64,000 nucleotides of DNA from WLXB01 sp040221475 (lineage in GTDB: Bacteria > Pseudomonadota > Alphaproteobacteria > Rhodospirillales > Rhodospirillaceae). Of the stretch, positions 33,248 through 43,576 are shown one piece after another. The notes under the pieces are model-generated. The model made no database searches. It was given only the letters and a program-made list of their open reading frames with translations, and was not told the origin of the DNA. The translations under genes and the position numbers were made by a program. Numbering within the stretch: position 1 is the stretch's first letter; each line of letters begins with the position of its first letter. Location: NCBI GenBank assembly GCA_040221475.1, contig JAVKEJ010000030.1:1-64000 (forward strand), read 5' to 3'.

Positions 33248-34669
33248 ATGGGAAAATCTATGTCGGACCCAAAGACGATACTTAAGATGATTGAGGAAAA
33301 TGACGTTAAATACGTCGACTTCCGCTTCACCAACCCTGCCGGTAAATGGCAACACACTGCCCAGCATGTCAGCACTGTAGATGAAGACATGCTAAATGAG
33401 GGCATCATGTTTGATGGCTCATCGATTCAAGGATGGAAGAGCATTGACAAGTCAGACATGACACTGCTGCCAGACCTTTCAACAGCTGTAATGGATCCAT
33501 TTACGGCTCAAGCACAGTTGATCTTGTTCTGCGACGTTATTGAACCCTCAACAGGCCAACCTTACAATCGTTGCCCGCGTTCGGTGGCAAAAGCCGCCCT
33601 CGCATACATGCAGTCTAGTGGGATTGCCGATGTCGCTTACTTTGGCCCAGAAGCGGAATTTTTTGTTTTTGATGATGTCCGTTTCTCGACCAAACAAAAC
33701 ATGATGGGTTATCAGATCGATAGTGAAGAAGGTCCCTACAATAGTTGGCGTGGGTACGACGAAGGCAACTATGCTCACCGCCCAAAAGATAAGGGTGGTT
33801 ACTTCCCGGTTCCACCAGTAGATAGTGGAACAGATCTTCGTGCTGAGATGGTCACCGTCATGCATGAGATGGGACTCGCCATGGAAAAACATCACCATGA
33901 AGTTGCCCCATCACAGCACGAACTTGGCATCAAGTTTGACGAGCTGATCAAATGTGGTGATGGCATGCAGATATACAAGTTCTGCGTCCACATGGTCGCT
34001 CATGCTTACGGCAAGACCGCAACATTCATGCCCAAGCCCGTCTATGCCGACAACGGCTCTGGTATGCATGTGCACCAATCTTTGTGGAAGGATGGCAAAA
34101 ATTTATTCGCTGGCTCTGGCTATGCAGATCTATCGGAAATGGCATTGTACTATATCGGTGGCATCATTAAGCACGCCAAAGCTATTAACGCGTTTACCAA
34201 CTCCACGACCAATAGTTACAAGCGGCTGGTTCCTGGCTTTGAAGCCCCTGTGCTATTGGCCTACTCTGCCCGCAATCGTTCAGCATCTTGTCGTATTCCG
34301 CACGTTGCCAGTCCAAAGGGCAAACGTGTTGAAGTCCGCTTCCCTGATCCGGCAGGCAACCCATACCTCGGCTATGCTGCCATGCTGATGGCCGGTATCG
34401 ATGGCATTGAGAACAAAATTCATCCTGGCGATCCGATGGATAAAGACTTGTATGATTTGCCACCCGAAGAGTTGAAAGACATCCCGACTGTTTGCTCTTC
34501 ACTGGCAGAAGCACTGGATGCGCTGGATGCGGACCGCGACTTCTTGACCAAAGGCGATGCCTTCACTGACGATATGATCGATGGCTATATTAGCCTTAAG
34601 CGGGCAGAAGTTATCCGCTTCATGCAAACCCCACATCCGGTCGAGTTCGACATGTACTACTCGTCCTAA
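33248..34669 (+). CDS. glnA: Glutamine synthetase, type I
   Basis: 473 residues; an in-frame ATG at 33260 may be the true start. Signatures: MFDGSSIQGWKSI, GPEAEFFVFD, the ATP-site KPVYADNGSGMHVHQSLW, NRSASCRIP, and the adenylylation tyrosine in KDLYDLPPEE. It makes glutamine from glutamate, ammonia and ATP as a dodecamer. Adenylylation and PII provide control; transcription is probably from the sigma54-like site before glnB. Confidence 0.97.
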   Translation: MGKSMSDPKTILKMIEENDVKYVDFRFTNPAGKWQHTAQHVSTVDEDMLNEGIMFDGSSIQGWKSIDKSDMTLLPDLSTAVMDPFTAQAQLILFCDVIEPSTGQPYNRCPRSVAKAALAYMQSSGIADVAYFGPEAEFFVFDDVRFSTKQNMMGYQIDSEEGPYNSWRGYDEGNYAHRPKDKGGYFPVPPVDSGTDLRAEMVTVMHEMGLAMEKHHHEVAPSQHELGIKFDELIKCGDGMQIYKFCVHMVAHAYGKTATFMPKPVYADNGSGMHVHQSLWKDGKNLFAGSGYADLSEMALYYIGGIIKHAKAINAFTNSTTNSYKRLVPGFEAPVLLAYSARNRSASCRIPHVASPKGKRVEVRFPDPAGNPYLGYAAMLMAGIDGIENKIHPGDPMDKDLYDLPPEELKDIPTVCSSLAEALDALDADRDFLTKGDAFTDDMIDGYISLKRAEVIRFMQTPHPVEFDMYYSS

Positions 34670-34728
34670 AAACGTCCGACTAGATTGCCTGGACCAGATT
34701 GTTACCCAGGCTGTCTGATCGCGCAGGG

Positions 34729-34759
34729 AAACCCACGCCTTTTATGGGCGGGGGTTTTT
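34729..34759 (+). terminator. Rho-independent terminator after glnA
   Basis: AAACCC-A-CGCC pairs with GGCG-G-GGGTTT around a short T-rich loop, followed by TTTTTC. It lies about 60 bases after the glnA stop. Confidence 0.75.
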
Positions 34760-34821
34760 CTTTGCCTTACCTTTTGGAGTAAATCTCGAAGAGAGTTGAG
34801 AATTGTTGATAAAGATATTTG

Positions 34822-37155
34822 CTAGTTTACTGTCTCAGGAATCTTAGATGATCCACCGGTGCCCTTCTTTTTTTTCTTTGTTGGTTTCGTCGCCTTCACC
34901 ATCGGTTCAAGATCAAAGGTCAGCTTGCGATCCTTCAGACCAATCTTGACGAGACCACCTGACACCAACTTCCCAAACAAAAGTTCTTCTGCAAGGGGCT
35001 TCTTAATCTCATTCTGGATGAGGCGTCCAAGAGGACGAGCCCCCATAGTTTTATCATAGCCTTTGCTCGATAAATAATCGCGCGCGGCCTGCGACAACTC
35101 AATCGTCACATTACGGTCTGATAGTTGGGCCTCCAACTGAATGATAAACTTATCCACGACCTTACCAATCACCTCTGTATTTAGAGATGCGAAAGGAATA
35201 ATAGCATCGAGGCGATTACGGAACTCTGGCGTAAACATACGCTCGATAGCTTCTTTATCCTCGCCCACACGGCTCTCACGCTCAAAACCAATCGCATTTT
35301 TTGCAAGCTCCGAAGCGCCTGCATTTGTCGTCATGATCAAAATCGTATTGCGGAAATCGACACTCTTCCCGTGATGGTCAGTAAGCTTCCCGTGATCCAT
35401 AACTTGAAGTAAAATATTAAACAGGTCTGGGTGGGCTTTTTCAATCTCATCGAGCAAAAGGACGCAATGCGGATGCTGATCAACGGCATCCGTTAACAAA
35501 CCACCTTGGTCAAATCCTACATAGCCAGGAGGCGCTCCAATAAGCCGTGATACAGAATGGCGTTCCATATACTCAGACATATCGAAGCGATGCAGTTCTA
35601 TGCCTAAACTGGCGGCAAGCTGACGCGCGACTTCCGTCTTACCAACGCCGGTTGGTCCAGAGAATAGGTAACTGCCAATTGGTTTCTCAGGCTCTCTTAA
35701 ACCGGCGCGCGATAGCTTGATTGCACTCGATAGCGCGACGATGGCATTGTCTTGGCCAAAGACCATTGTTTTAAGGTCGCGCTCAAGAGCCTGCAGAGCT
35801 TTTTTATCGTCCCGAGATACAGACTTAGGCGGAATCCGGGCCATCTTAGCGACAACAGCCTCAACCTCTTTGACAGAAATTGTCTTGCGGCGTTTTGCCT
35901 CAGGCACAAGCATTTGCGCTGCACCAGTTTCATCGATCACATCAATTGCTTTATCTGGAAGCTTACGATCATTGATATATTTTGATGCAAGCTCAACGGC
36001 TGTGCGAATCGCATCGGCGGTATACCTTACGTTATGATGTTTTTCATAATAAGGCTTGAGCCCCTTGAGAATCTTGATTGTGTCCTCAACGGATGGTTCG
36101 ACAACATCTATCTTTTGGAAACGCCGCACCAATGCACGGTCTTTCTCGAAGTGACTGCGGTATTCTTTATAGGTCGTCGAACCCATACACCTTAAAGAGC
36201 CGGCCGCAAGCGCGGGTTTCAACAGATTCGATGCATCCATTGCGCCACCTGATGTGGCCCCTGCGCCGATAACAGTGTGGATCTCATCAATGAAGAGGAC
36301 AGCTCCTTCTGTTTGTTCCAACTCTGAAACAACAGCCTTTAGCCGCTCCTCAAAATCCCCACGGTATCGCGTCCCCGCCAATAATGTTCCCATATCTAAT
36401 GAGAAAATTGTGGCGTTCTCTAAAACAGCCGGAACCTCTTTGTTAACAATTCGTCTTGCTAATCCCTCGGCCAGTGCCGTTTTACCAACACCAGAATCAC
36501 CAACATAAAGCGGGTTGTTTTTCGTTCGTCTGCATAGGATTTGGATGGTTCGTTCGATCTCGAGATCACGCCCGATCAGCGGGTCAATTTTCCCGGCTGC
36601 AGCTTTTTCATTTAAGTTAATACAATAGGCCGTCAGTGCTTCTTTGCCCTGTTTGCCAGGCTCGTCCCCACCCTGTGCGTCGTCTTCCGCACCACTTACA
36701 GGTTTAGATCGTGCTTCGCCAGGACGTTTAGCAATACCATGAGAGATGTAATTCACAGCGTCCAAGCGCGTCATATCCTGGGTTTGCAGAAAATAAACAG
36801 CATGGCTCTCCCGTTCAGAGAAAAGTGCGACAAGCACGTTAGCTCCTGTGACTTCCTCACGATTAGAGGACTGCACATGAATAGCCGCGCGCTGGACAAC
36901 GCGTTGAAAGCCTGCTGTCGGCTTAGGGTCTTCTTCTCCAGACCCCACAAGACCTTCCATATCTTCGTCAACGAAACCAGTCAGCACTTGGCTGAGCTGA
37001 TCTAAATCAACATTACACGCGCGCATTACAGATATGGCGTCTTGGTCGTCGCATAACGCCAATAATAGATGCTCCAGCGTGGCATATTCATGATCTCTCT
37101 CGGCGGCTAAAGCCAGAGCGTGATGCAATGTCTTTTCTAGGTTTTGTGAAAGCAT
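34822..37155 (-). CDS. clpA: ATP-dependent Clp protease ATP-binding subunit ClpA
   Basis: 777 residues from the ATG at 37155 (MLSQNLEKTLHHAL), which matches family starts; a longer frame does not. It has an N-domain repeat, AAA module 1 (GDSGVGKTALAEGL), AAA module 2 (GPTGVGKTEVARQL) and an IGF loop for ClpP docking (NAIGFERES). It unfolds substrates for ClpP. A lysine-rich tail ends the protein. ClpS lies just upstream on the same strand. Confidence 0.96.
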   Translation of the reverse strand: MLSQNLEKTLHHALALAAERDHEYATLEHLLLALCDDQDAISVMRACNVDLDQLSQVLTGFVDEDMEGLVGSGEEDPKPTAGFQRVVQRAAIHVQSSNREEVTGANVLVALFSERESHAVYFLQTQDMTRLDAVNYISHGIAKRPGEARSKPVSGAEDDAQGGDEPGKQGKEALTAYCINLNEKAAAGKIDPLIGRDLEIERTIQILCRRTKNNPLYVGDSGVGKTALAEGLARRIVNKEVPAVLENATIFSLDMGTLLAGTRYRGDFEERLKAVVSELEQTEGAVLFIDEIHTVIGAGATSGGAMDASNLLKPALAAGSLRCMGSTTYKEYRSHFEKDRALVRRFQKIDVVEPSVEDTIKILKGLKPYYEKHHNVRYTADAIRTAVELASKYINDRKLPDKAIDVIDETGAAQMLVPEAKRRKTISVKEVEAVVAKMARIPPKSVSRDDKKALQALERDLKTMVFGQDNAIVALSSAIKLSRAGLREPEKPIGSYLFSGPTGVGKTEVARQLAASLGIELHRFDMSEYMERHSVSRLIGAPPGYVGFDQGGLLTDAVDQHPHCVLLLDEIEKAHPDLFNILLQVMDHGKLTDHHGKSVDFRNTILIMTTNAGASELAKNAIGFERESRVGEDKEAIERMFTPEFRNRLDAIIPFASLNTEVIGKVVDKFIIQLEAQLSDRNVTIELSQAARDYLSSKGYDKTMGARPLGRLIQNEIKKPLAEELLFGKLVSGGLVKIGLKDRKLTFDLEPMVKATKPTKKKKKGTGGSSKIPETVN

Positions 37156-37205
37156 CGAAAAATACCTTAGTTTTAGAGTGAGTATCTTAGCGCGTGACGT
37201 TGGCG

Positions 37206-37607
37206 TTATTCTTTTTCTAACGTGCATTGGAGTGGATGTTGGTGTTTGCGTGCCAAATCCATCGTCTGAGTCACCTTGGTTTCAGCAACTTCATAGGTGT
37301 AGACACCACAAACACCGACGCCTTTTTGGTGCACATGCAACATAATACGCGTCGCTTCGTCGCCAGTTTTCCCAAAGACACGTTCCAAAACATGAACAAC
37401 AAACTCCATCGGCGTGTAGTCATCGTTCAACATTAGAACTTTGTACATTGACGGTTTCTTGAGCTTAGGGCGTGCCTTGATCACCACGCCTATATCAGGT
37501 CCACCTTTGTCATCCCCATCATCATGGTCGCTACTGTTAACCGCAGCACCAATCGGAGAAAAAGAGAGATACAGTTTAGGTTTTAAAGTCATTCTTGCAG
37601 GTACCAT
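37206..37607 (-). CDS. clpS: ClpS, adaptor for ClpA
   Basis: Up to 133 residues; the conserved domain starts at about residue 48. It has the NDDYTPMEFVVHVL N-degron pocket and MLHVHQKGVGVCGVYTYEVAETK. It delivers N-end-rule substrates to ClpA. The N-terminal start is uncertain (M1 or M6). It is 50 bases before clpA. Confidence 0.93.
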   Translation of the reverse strand: MVPARMTLKPKLYLSFSPIGAAVNSSDHDDGDDKGGPDIGVVIKARPKLKKPSMYKVLMLNDDYTPMEFVVHVLERVFGKTGDEATRIMLHVHQKGVGVCGVYTYEVAETKVTQTMDLARKHQHPLQCTLEKE

Positions 37608-37825
37608 GGTTCTAACATTACCAAATATGGTATCGCATCTTGTCTAAAAAAAGACCCCCCTCAAAAGAGTCTTCAACCTTACTCCGTCGCGGGACTTCTA
37701 GAGGGTATCGGTCAGCACACAAGATAGCTTTAAACGAAATCTTAATGATCCTCATTTTATCATAGAAATCAAAGAGATGACTGGACACGTTAACCTTTTA
37801 CACGTTACGATTCGGTCACTCAGAG

Positions 37826-39076
37826 GTGCTACCAGCGCCTGGGGATTTATTGGGTAGGGAAATCCTTTTGTACGCCTTCGCGAATTTGGGCAAAATTTTG
37901 GTTGCAACGCTAATAATCTTAGCGTTGGGAAGCCCTATTGCTGAGGCTAAATATGCCTCAATGATCATTGATGCCGAAACAGGTCGAGTTTATCACGAGG
38001 TGAATGCTGACACCCGCAATTACCCCGCTTCACTCACAAAAATGATGACGCTCTACTTGCTGTTCGAGAAACTTGAACAGGGCGAGCTAAACTTAGAAAC
38101 AAAAATGACCGTTTCAGCAAACGCGTCGCGTCAACCAAGTTCTAAAATGTGGCTTGCACCCGGTAGTAAAATCTCTGTCGAGGACGCAATCCTAGGTTTG
38201 GTCGTGCGTTCAGCCAATGACGTCGCCGTGGTTGTCGCTGAGCATTTGGGGAAAACCGAACGCGGTTTTGCCCAGGAGATGACAAAGAAAGCAAAATCTC
38301 TTGGCATGACCCAAACCAATTTCCGCAATGCTTCGGGCCTGCCAAATCGCGGACAGCTCTCAACGGCTAGAGACATGGCAACTCTCTCACAGCACCTGAT
38401 GAACGATTTTCCCCAATACTATAGTTATTTCTCTAGAACGAAATTCACATACCAAGGCACAACCTACCGAGGCCACAACAAATTTGTTGATCGTTACGAA
38501 GGCGCAGATGGCTTAAAAACAGGTTACATCAACGCATCAGGCTTCAACCTGGCTGGGTCTGCTAAACGAGAAAACAAGAGATTGATCGGAATCGTTTTCG
38601 GTGGAAAGTCTGCAAAACAACGTGATCAGCATCTGGCAGAACTCATGGATAAGGGGTTCAGCGAGGCCGCTAAGTATGGACGTCCCCCCTACCCCGCCAG
38701 AAAACCTTTAATGATGGTTATGGCTGACGGTTCTCTTATGCCGGCCGGCATTACAATAAAACCAAAAACTAAACCCAACCTTGCCTTGTTAAGAGCTGAG
38801 GCTTGGGGAATCCAAATAGGAGCCTTCTCAATTAGCGATGTTGCGCAACAAAAAGCTGATGAAGCTGCATCGAAAGTTAGGCTCCAATTTGCTTCAGTGT
38901 TTGGCAGAATTGAACCGGTAACAGTCAGCGGTAAGCAACTTTACCGTGCCCAAATCATGGGGCTAACCCAGGCAGACACAAGAACCGCTTGCTCTTTAAT
39001 GGAACGCGCACCTCACCAATGCCTCATCGTTGCGCCGGAGTTTGCAGCGCTTATTCCACCAGATCACGCCGGCTAG
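37826..39076 (+). CDS. D-alanyl-D-alanine carboxypeptidase with SPOR-like C-terminus
   Basis: 416 residues from a GTG; a TTG at 37868 with AGGGA upstream gives a cleaner signal peptide and may be the true start. Penicillin-binding motifs are complete: SLTK, SAN and KTG in the 240-residue peptidase domain. A C-terminal SPOR-like domain (about 330-405, WGIQIGAFS onward) binds septal peptidoglycan. It trims pentapeptides in the periplasm. 37608-37825 carries no gene I can define. Confidence 0.88.
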   Translation: MLPAPGDLLGREILLYAFANLGKILVATLIILALGSPIAEAKYASMIIDAETGRVYHEVNADTRNYPASLTKMMTLYLLFEKLEQGELNLETKMTVSANASRQPSSKMWLAPGSKISVEDAILGLVVRSANDVAVVVAEHLGKTERGFAQEMTKKAKSLGMTQTNFRNASGLPNRGQLSTARDMATLSQHLMNDFPQYYSYFSRTKFTYQGTTYRGHNKFVDRYEGADGLKTGYINASGFNLAGSAKRENKRLIGIVFGGKSAKQRDQHLAELMDKGFSEAAKYGRPPYPARKPLMMVMADGSLMPAGITIKPKTKPNLALLRAEAWGIQIGAFSISDVAQQKADEAASKVRLQFASVFGRIEPVTVSGKQLYRAQIMGLTQADTRTACSLMERAPHQCLIVAPEFAALIPPDHAG

Positions 39077-39085
39077 TTTATTCCC

Positions 39086-40465
39086 CTAATCAGGCAACGT
39101 GACTCCGCTTTTAGACAACTGAGCAGACAAAGAGCTTTTAATTTTTGTCAGTTTATCGGCGGCCTCTGCCTCACACCGCGCCACCAATACTGCTTGTGTA
39201 TTAGATGCGCGTAGCAACCACCAGCCGCCCTCTTCCAGCACGCGTACACCATCTACATTATTCACGTTGGCACCGGATTGCTTCAAACGCTCTCGCACTT
39301 CTTCAACCACCTCAAACTTCCGGTCATCCGGACAATCAAAACGTAGTTCAGGTGTATTGAGGGCCTTCGGTATGCGGTCAAAGCGGGACATTAAAGTCTC
39401 GTCTTGAGAGGCCAATATTGAGAGAAAACGGATCGCCGCATACAGCGCATCATCAAAACCATAATAATGATCAGCAAAAAAGATATGGCCGCTCATTTCG
39501 CCAGCGAGCGGTGCCCGTAATTCATTCATCTTGGCTTTGATAAGCGAGTGGCCCGTCTTTGCCATTACTGGCTGGCCACCCATACGCGCGATTTCATCGA
39601 ACAGGACCTGGCTGGCTTTAACGTCGGCAATAATCGGAGCACCCGGTTTTTCTGCCAGAACCGCCTCGCCCAGAATAATGAGAATTTGGTCTCCCCACAG
39701 GATATTGCCGCGACCATCAACAATACCAATGCGGTCACCATCACCATCAAAGGCAAAGCCAACGTCGGCTTGCTCGTCTTTCACCTTGGAGATTAATTGC
39801 TCTAAGTTTTTTGGAACTGTTGGATCTGGATGGTGACTGGGGAAGTCCCCATCAATCTCACCGTTGATCACAACATGCTTGCCAGGCAAGCCTTGAACTG
39901 CTGCGGACACAACTTCCCCAGCAGCACCATTGCCAGGATCCCACACGACAGTAAGTTGCTTATCGCCCTTAAAGTCCTTCAAAACCCTTGCGACATAACA
40001 ATCAAAGGCAGGTTTGTCTGATACTGCACCTGATCCGCGTTGAAAAACCGCCTCCGCAGCCCGGCGACCTAGGTCAGTAATAGCCTCTCCGTAGAAAGGC
40101 TTCTTCCCTAGCATCATTTTAAAACCGTTGTGAGTTGGAGGATTGTGGGAGCCAGTCACCATGATCCCTGCATCCGCCGCACCCTCAACCGTCGCAAAGT
40201 AAAGCATAGGACTTGGACCGCGACCAACACGCTCGACATTTACGCCCGTTGATTTAAGCCCATTGACAAGGGCGGTCTCCATAGCAGGTGAACTATGCCG
40301 ACCATCATACCCAACGCAAACTCGCCTGCCGCCTTGCTCAAGAACAAGTGTCCCAAAAGCCTGACCCAGCGCTATTGCATCCGCTTCGTGTAGCGTATCG
40401 CCAACAATTCCGCGAATATCATACTCGCGCAACACCGACGGGTGAAAAATATGAGCTGACGTCAC
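39086..40465 (-). CDS. Phosphomannomutase / phosphoglucomutase
   Basis: 459 residues. It has the phosphoserine loop VTGSHNPPTHNGFKM, the metal-binding AFDGDGDRIGIVD and the sugar loop GEMSGHIFF. It interconverts hexose 1- and 6-phosphates and so feeds galU next door. Its start overlaps the end of ugd by four bases, so the two are probably co-translated. Confidence 0.9.
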   Translation of the reverse strand: MTSAHIFHPSVLREYDIRGIVGDTLHEADAIALGQAFGTLVLEQGGRRVCVGYDGRHSSPAMETALVNGLKSTGVNVERVGRGPSPMLYFATVEGAADAGIMVTGSHNPPTHNGFKMMLGKKPFYGEAITDLGRRAAEAVFQRGSGAVSDKPAFDCYVARVLKDFKGDKQLTVVWDPGNGAAGEVVSAAVQGLPGKHVVINGEIDGDFPSHHPDPTVPKNLEQLISKVKDEQADVGFAFDGDGDRIGIVDGRGNILWGDQILIILGEAVLAEKPGAPIIADVKASQVLFDEIARMGGQPVMAKTGHSLIKAKMNELRAPLAGEMSGHIFFADHYYGFDDALYAAIRFLSILASQDETLMSRFDRIPKALNTPELRFDCPDDRKFEVVEEVRERLKQSGANVNNVDGVRVLEEGGWWLLRASNTQAVLVARCEAEAADKLTKIKSSLSAQLSKSGVTLPD

Positions 40466-41790
40466 GCTACGGCACCGATAGCTTTCTTAGGTCTACCAAT
40501 ACAATGATAGGAAAACCCTGCTTTTTGGACATCTGCTGGCGAATAGATATTTCGGAGATCGACAAGAACAGGCTGTGACAACAGGTCCTTGGCGCGCTCC
40601 AAATCAAGACTCCGGAATTCGTTCCATTCCGTGACAATCACTAAGACATCTGCACCGTTCATAGTAGCATAAGCATCATCACAATAATTGATGTCAGAGA
40701 GTATCTTTCTCGCTTCGTCCATTCCCTCTGGATCGTACGCCTGGATCTTTGCTCCGGCACTGACCAGAGCTGGAATGATGGCAAGCGATGGACTGTCTCG
40801 CATGTCATCCGTATTAGGCTTAAAAGTCAGGCCGAGAATCGCAACAGTCTTATCAGCCACTGAGCCACCGCATGCCTGCACAATCCGTTCAGCCATTGCT
40901 AATTTCCGCTTATCATTAATAGCAACAACCGCTTCTACGATCCGAAGCGGAGACTTGTAATCTTGCGCGGTTTTAACCAGGGCTAGAGTATCTTTCGGGA
41001 AGCACGATCCGCCATAGCCAGGTCCTGGGTGAAGAAACTTTTTGCCTATTCGACCATCTAATCCAATGCCCTTTGCAACATCATGTACATCGGCTCCAAC
41101 CTTTTCACACAAATCTGCTATCTCATTGATAAACGTTATCTTGGTCGCCAAGAAGGTATTAGCTGCATACTTGATCAGCTCTGATGTTTCGAGTGCTGTA
41201 AAAAGAATTGGGGTCTCGATGAGATAAAGCACGCGATAAAGTTGGCGCATAACCTCCTTTGCTCGATCTGACTCTGCACCTATTACGACACGGTCAGGTC
41301 GCATAAAATCATTAATGGCTGAGCCCTCTCTTAAAAACTCAGGATTGGAAGCCACATCGAAATCAATATCAGGACGATTTTTTTTAATTATACGCTCGAC
41401 CTCACGACCCGTTCCCACAGGCACAGTCGATTTAGTTACAATGACTGTGTATCCTTCAATCGCCTGAGCAATTTCCTCAGCTGCCGCATAGACATAAGAC
41501 AGATCAGCGTGACCATCGCCACGACGGCTAGGTGTGCCGACAGCAATAAACACGGCATCCGCGCCTTTCACTGCATCCTTGAGATCAGTGGTAAATGTTA
41601 AGCGGCCAGCGTCTGCATTAGTTTTGACGAGTTGATCTAGACCTGGTTCATAAATTGGTATTTCACCTTGTTTTAGAGCTTCTATTTTTCCGAAGTCTTT
41701 ATCAACGCACACAACATCGACACCAAACTCAGAGAAACACGCGCCAGATACTAATCCGACGTAGCCTGTTCCAATCATCGCAATACGCAT
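40462..41790 (-). CDS. ugd: UDP-glucose 6-dehydrogenase
   Basis: 442 residues. It has the Rossmann GTGYVGLVSG, the catalytic cysteine in GGSCFPKDT and the C-terminal KPNTDDMRDSPSL. It oxidises UDP-glucose to UDP-glucuronate with NAD, a precursor for exopolysaccharide or lipid A modifications. It sits between galU and the mutase on the same strand. Confidence 0.95.
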   Translation of the reverse strand: MRIAMIGTGYVGLVSGACFSEFGVDVVCVDKDFGKIEALKQGEIPIYEPGLDQLVKTNADAGRLTFTTDLKDAVKGADAVFIAVGTPSRRGDGHADLSYVYAAAEEIAQAIEGYTVIVTKSTVPVGTGREVERIIKKNRPDIDFDVASNPEFLREGSAINDFMRPDRVVIGAESDRAKEVMRQLYRVLYLIETPILFTALETSELIKYAANTFLATKITFINEIADLCEKVGADVHDVAKGIGLDGRIGKKFLHPGPGYGGSCFPKDTLALVKTAQDYKSPLRIVEAVVAINDKRKLAMAERIVQACGGSVADKTVAILGLTFKPNTDDMRDSPSLAIIPALVSAGAKIQAYDPEGMDEARKILSDINYCDDAYATMNGADVLVIVTEWNEFRSLDLERAKDLLSQPVLVDLRNIYSPADVQKAGFSYHCIGRPKKAIGAVA

Positions 41791-41821
41791 ATCTGTAGAT
41801 TATCCCTATACAGAGGTGATT

Positions 41822-42694
41822 TTATTTTAGAAGTGGACCAACCATTTCTCTAACTCGGTCCGCCAAATCTGGGCGCTTTAAAGCAAAAGCGAGGTTTGCC
41901 GCCAAAAAACCAACTTTGTCGCCGCAATCAAAACGCTCGCCATTGAAGCGTACGCCATGAAATGGAACAGTGCCTGTTGTTGCATCAATCGCATCGGTCA
42001 ATTGAATTTCTCCGCCTGCACCCGTCACCTGTTTGTCTAAGAAATCAAACACCATAGGATCAAGGACGTAACGACCGATATTTGCCAAGCGGGAGGGCGC
42101 AACCTTGGGGTCTGGTTTCTCAACCATGCCACGCGCCTTAGCAATGCGTCCATCATCCGTTTCAACATCTAAAATACCATACCGGTTGGTATGTTCCTCC
42201 GGCACCTCTGTCACAGCAATCAGGTTCCCACCTAGATCAGCATGAGCTTCTATAAGTTGATTGAGGCATGGCGGATCGGACATCAGCAATTCGTCAGGCA
42301 GCAGCACGGCAAACGGCTCCTCACCAATCATTGCGCGCGCGCACCATACGGCGTGACCGAGACCTAATGGAACTTGCTGGCGAACGGAAAAAATTTTGCC
42401 GGGCTCCGGCATAAATGACAAAACAGAGTCTAAGGCTTCACTCTTTCCTCGACTATTAAGCAAGCTTTCCAGTTCTGGTGCATGATCAAAATGGTCAACC
42501 AAAACCGATTTGCCCCGTCCTGTCACAAATACAAAATTCTCAATGCCTGAGGCGGCAGCTTCTTCGACCGCGTACTGTATGAGGGGCTTGTCAACAACGG
42601 GGAGCATCTCTTTGGCGATGACTTTGGTCGCGGGTAAAAACCGAGTACCAAGTCCCGCAACCGGAAAGACCGCCGTGCGCACGCGTCCTGCCAT
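41822..42694 (-). CDS. galU: UTP-glucose-1-phosphate uridylyltransferase
   Basis: 290 residues from the ATG at 42694 with GGAGAC upstream; the longer frame is not needed. It has FPVAGLGTRFLPATK, KEMLPVVDKPLIQYA, and the later GRYVL and VEKP motifs. It makes UDP-glucose, the substrate of the adjacent ugd. First gene of a galU-ugd-mutase run. Confidence 0.95.
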   Translation of the reverse strand: MAGRVRTAVFPVAGLGTRFLPATKVIAKEMLPVVDKPLIQYAVEEAAASGIENFVFVTGRGKSVLVDHFDHAPELESLLNSRGKSEALDSVLSFMPEPGKIFSVRQQVPLGLGHAVWCARAMIGEEPFAVLLPDELLMSDPPCLNQLIEAHADLGGNLIAVTEVPEEHTNRYGILDVETDDGRIAKARGMVEKPDPKVAPSRLANIGRYVLDPMVFDFLDKQVTGAGGEIQLTDAIDATTGTVPFHGVRFNGERFDCGDKVGFLAANLAFALKRPDLADRVREMVGPLLK

Positions 42695-42829
42695 ACCCCC
42701 GTCTCCTATGACACTTTTATGACTGAAAGCGCAGAATTCTGCCACCTTCAGAAGGCTTCGACGCCGCTTTGTGACACGCGGAACAGACTGTTGCAATACC
42801 GATTGGCCATTGCGGACGAAACAGAATCA

Positions 42830-43573
42830 TTACTTCAGAAGTAAGTCCTTCGCTTCATTGATTTTTGCCGCTAGGTAAGGTGAACCGCCTCGATCCGGAT
42901 GCACCTTCGCCATAAGGCTGCGATAAGCGGTCTTTATCGCTTTCCGATCCGCATCAGGTTCAAGTGCTAAAATTTTAAGGGCCTCTGCTCGCGTCATTGG
43001 TCCGCTCGGCGGCGATGGAGAAGACTCAGCATTATCCTCATCCGGCTCACGATCATGACGCCATCCAATGTGGGCGCGATCAAGGTAGGCATCTAGCAAA
43101 CCACGAGAATCTGCGTCCGATGCCACATCCTGCCGAAATTCCATTAGGTCTTCGAGAGGCATAGCGGACAATAAGCGGCCCCGAAATTTACCGTCCAAAA
43201 CCTCGCCGTCCATGCGGCCGCTGTCGTGATCCAGAGACATTCTCAAATAGTGGGATTCGACCTTAGACTCCTGGCCGGCCGCCTTAGCCCTACCGCTAAA
43301 CCCTCCTAGATTACCAAACATGCCTCGCGCCTGTTGAAACATCGAATACATATTAAAGAGGCGCCACCCAAAGGCGAAAATGCCCATCACCAGACCGAAG
43401 GCAGCAGCCAAGCGCCCTGTCAAAGCAAGGAATACGGCGACAAGCCCCAGCCCCCAAATCGCTCCCCATTTCATAGCCCGTTTAATGGCTGCCGGGTCGG
43501 CAGTGGCATACCATCTCATAATAAGAATCAGGCCAACGAGTATGCCAATCCCAAGTATTGCTGAGGGCAACAT
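42830..43573 (-). CDS. Membrane-anchored J-domain protein
   Basis: 247 residues. The N-terminal 85 residues carry two or three membrane segments. The C-terminal 60 are a J domain with the HPD tripeptide (KVHPDRGG). It likely recruits DnaK at the membrane, like TIM14/DjlA-style proteins. It is next to a VWA-like gene and mipZ, all on one strand. Confidence 0.75.
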   Translation of the reverse strand: MLPSAILGIGILVGLILIMRWYATADPAAIKRAMKWGAIWGLGLVAVFLALTGRLAAAFGLVMGIFAFGWRLFNMYSMFQQARGMFGNLGGFSGRAKAAGQESKVESHYLRMSLDHDSGRMDGEVLDGKFRGRLLSAMPLEDLMEFRQDVASDADSRGLLDAYLDRAHIGWRHDREPDEDNAESSPSPPSGPMTRAEALKILALEPDADRKAIKTAYRSLMAKVHPDRGGSPYLAAKINEAKDLLLK

Positions 43574-43576
43574 AAT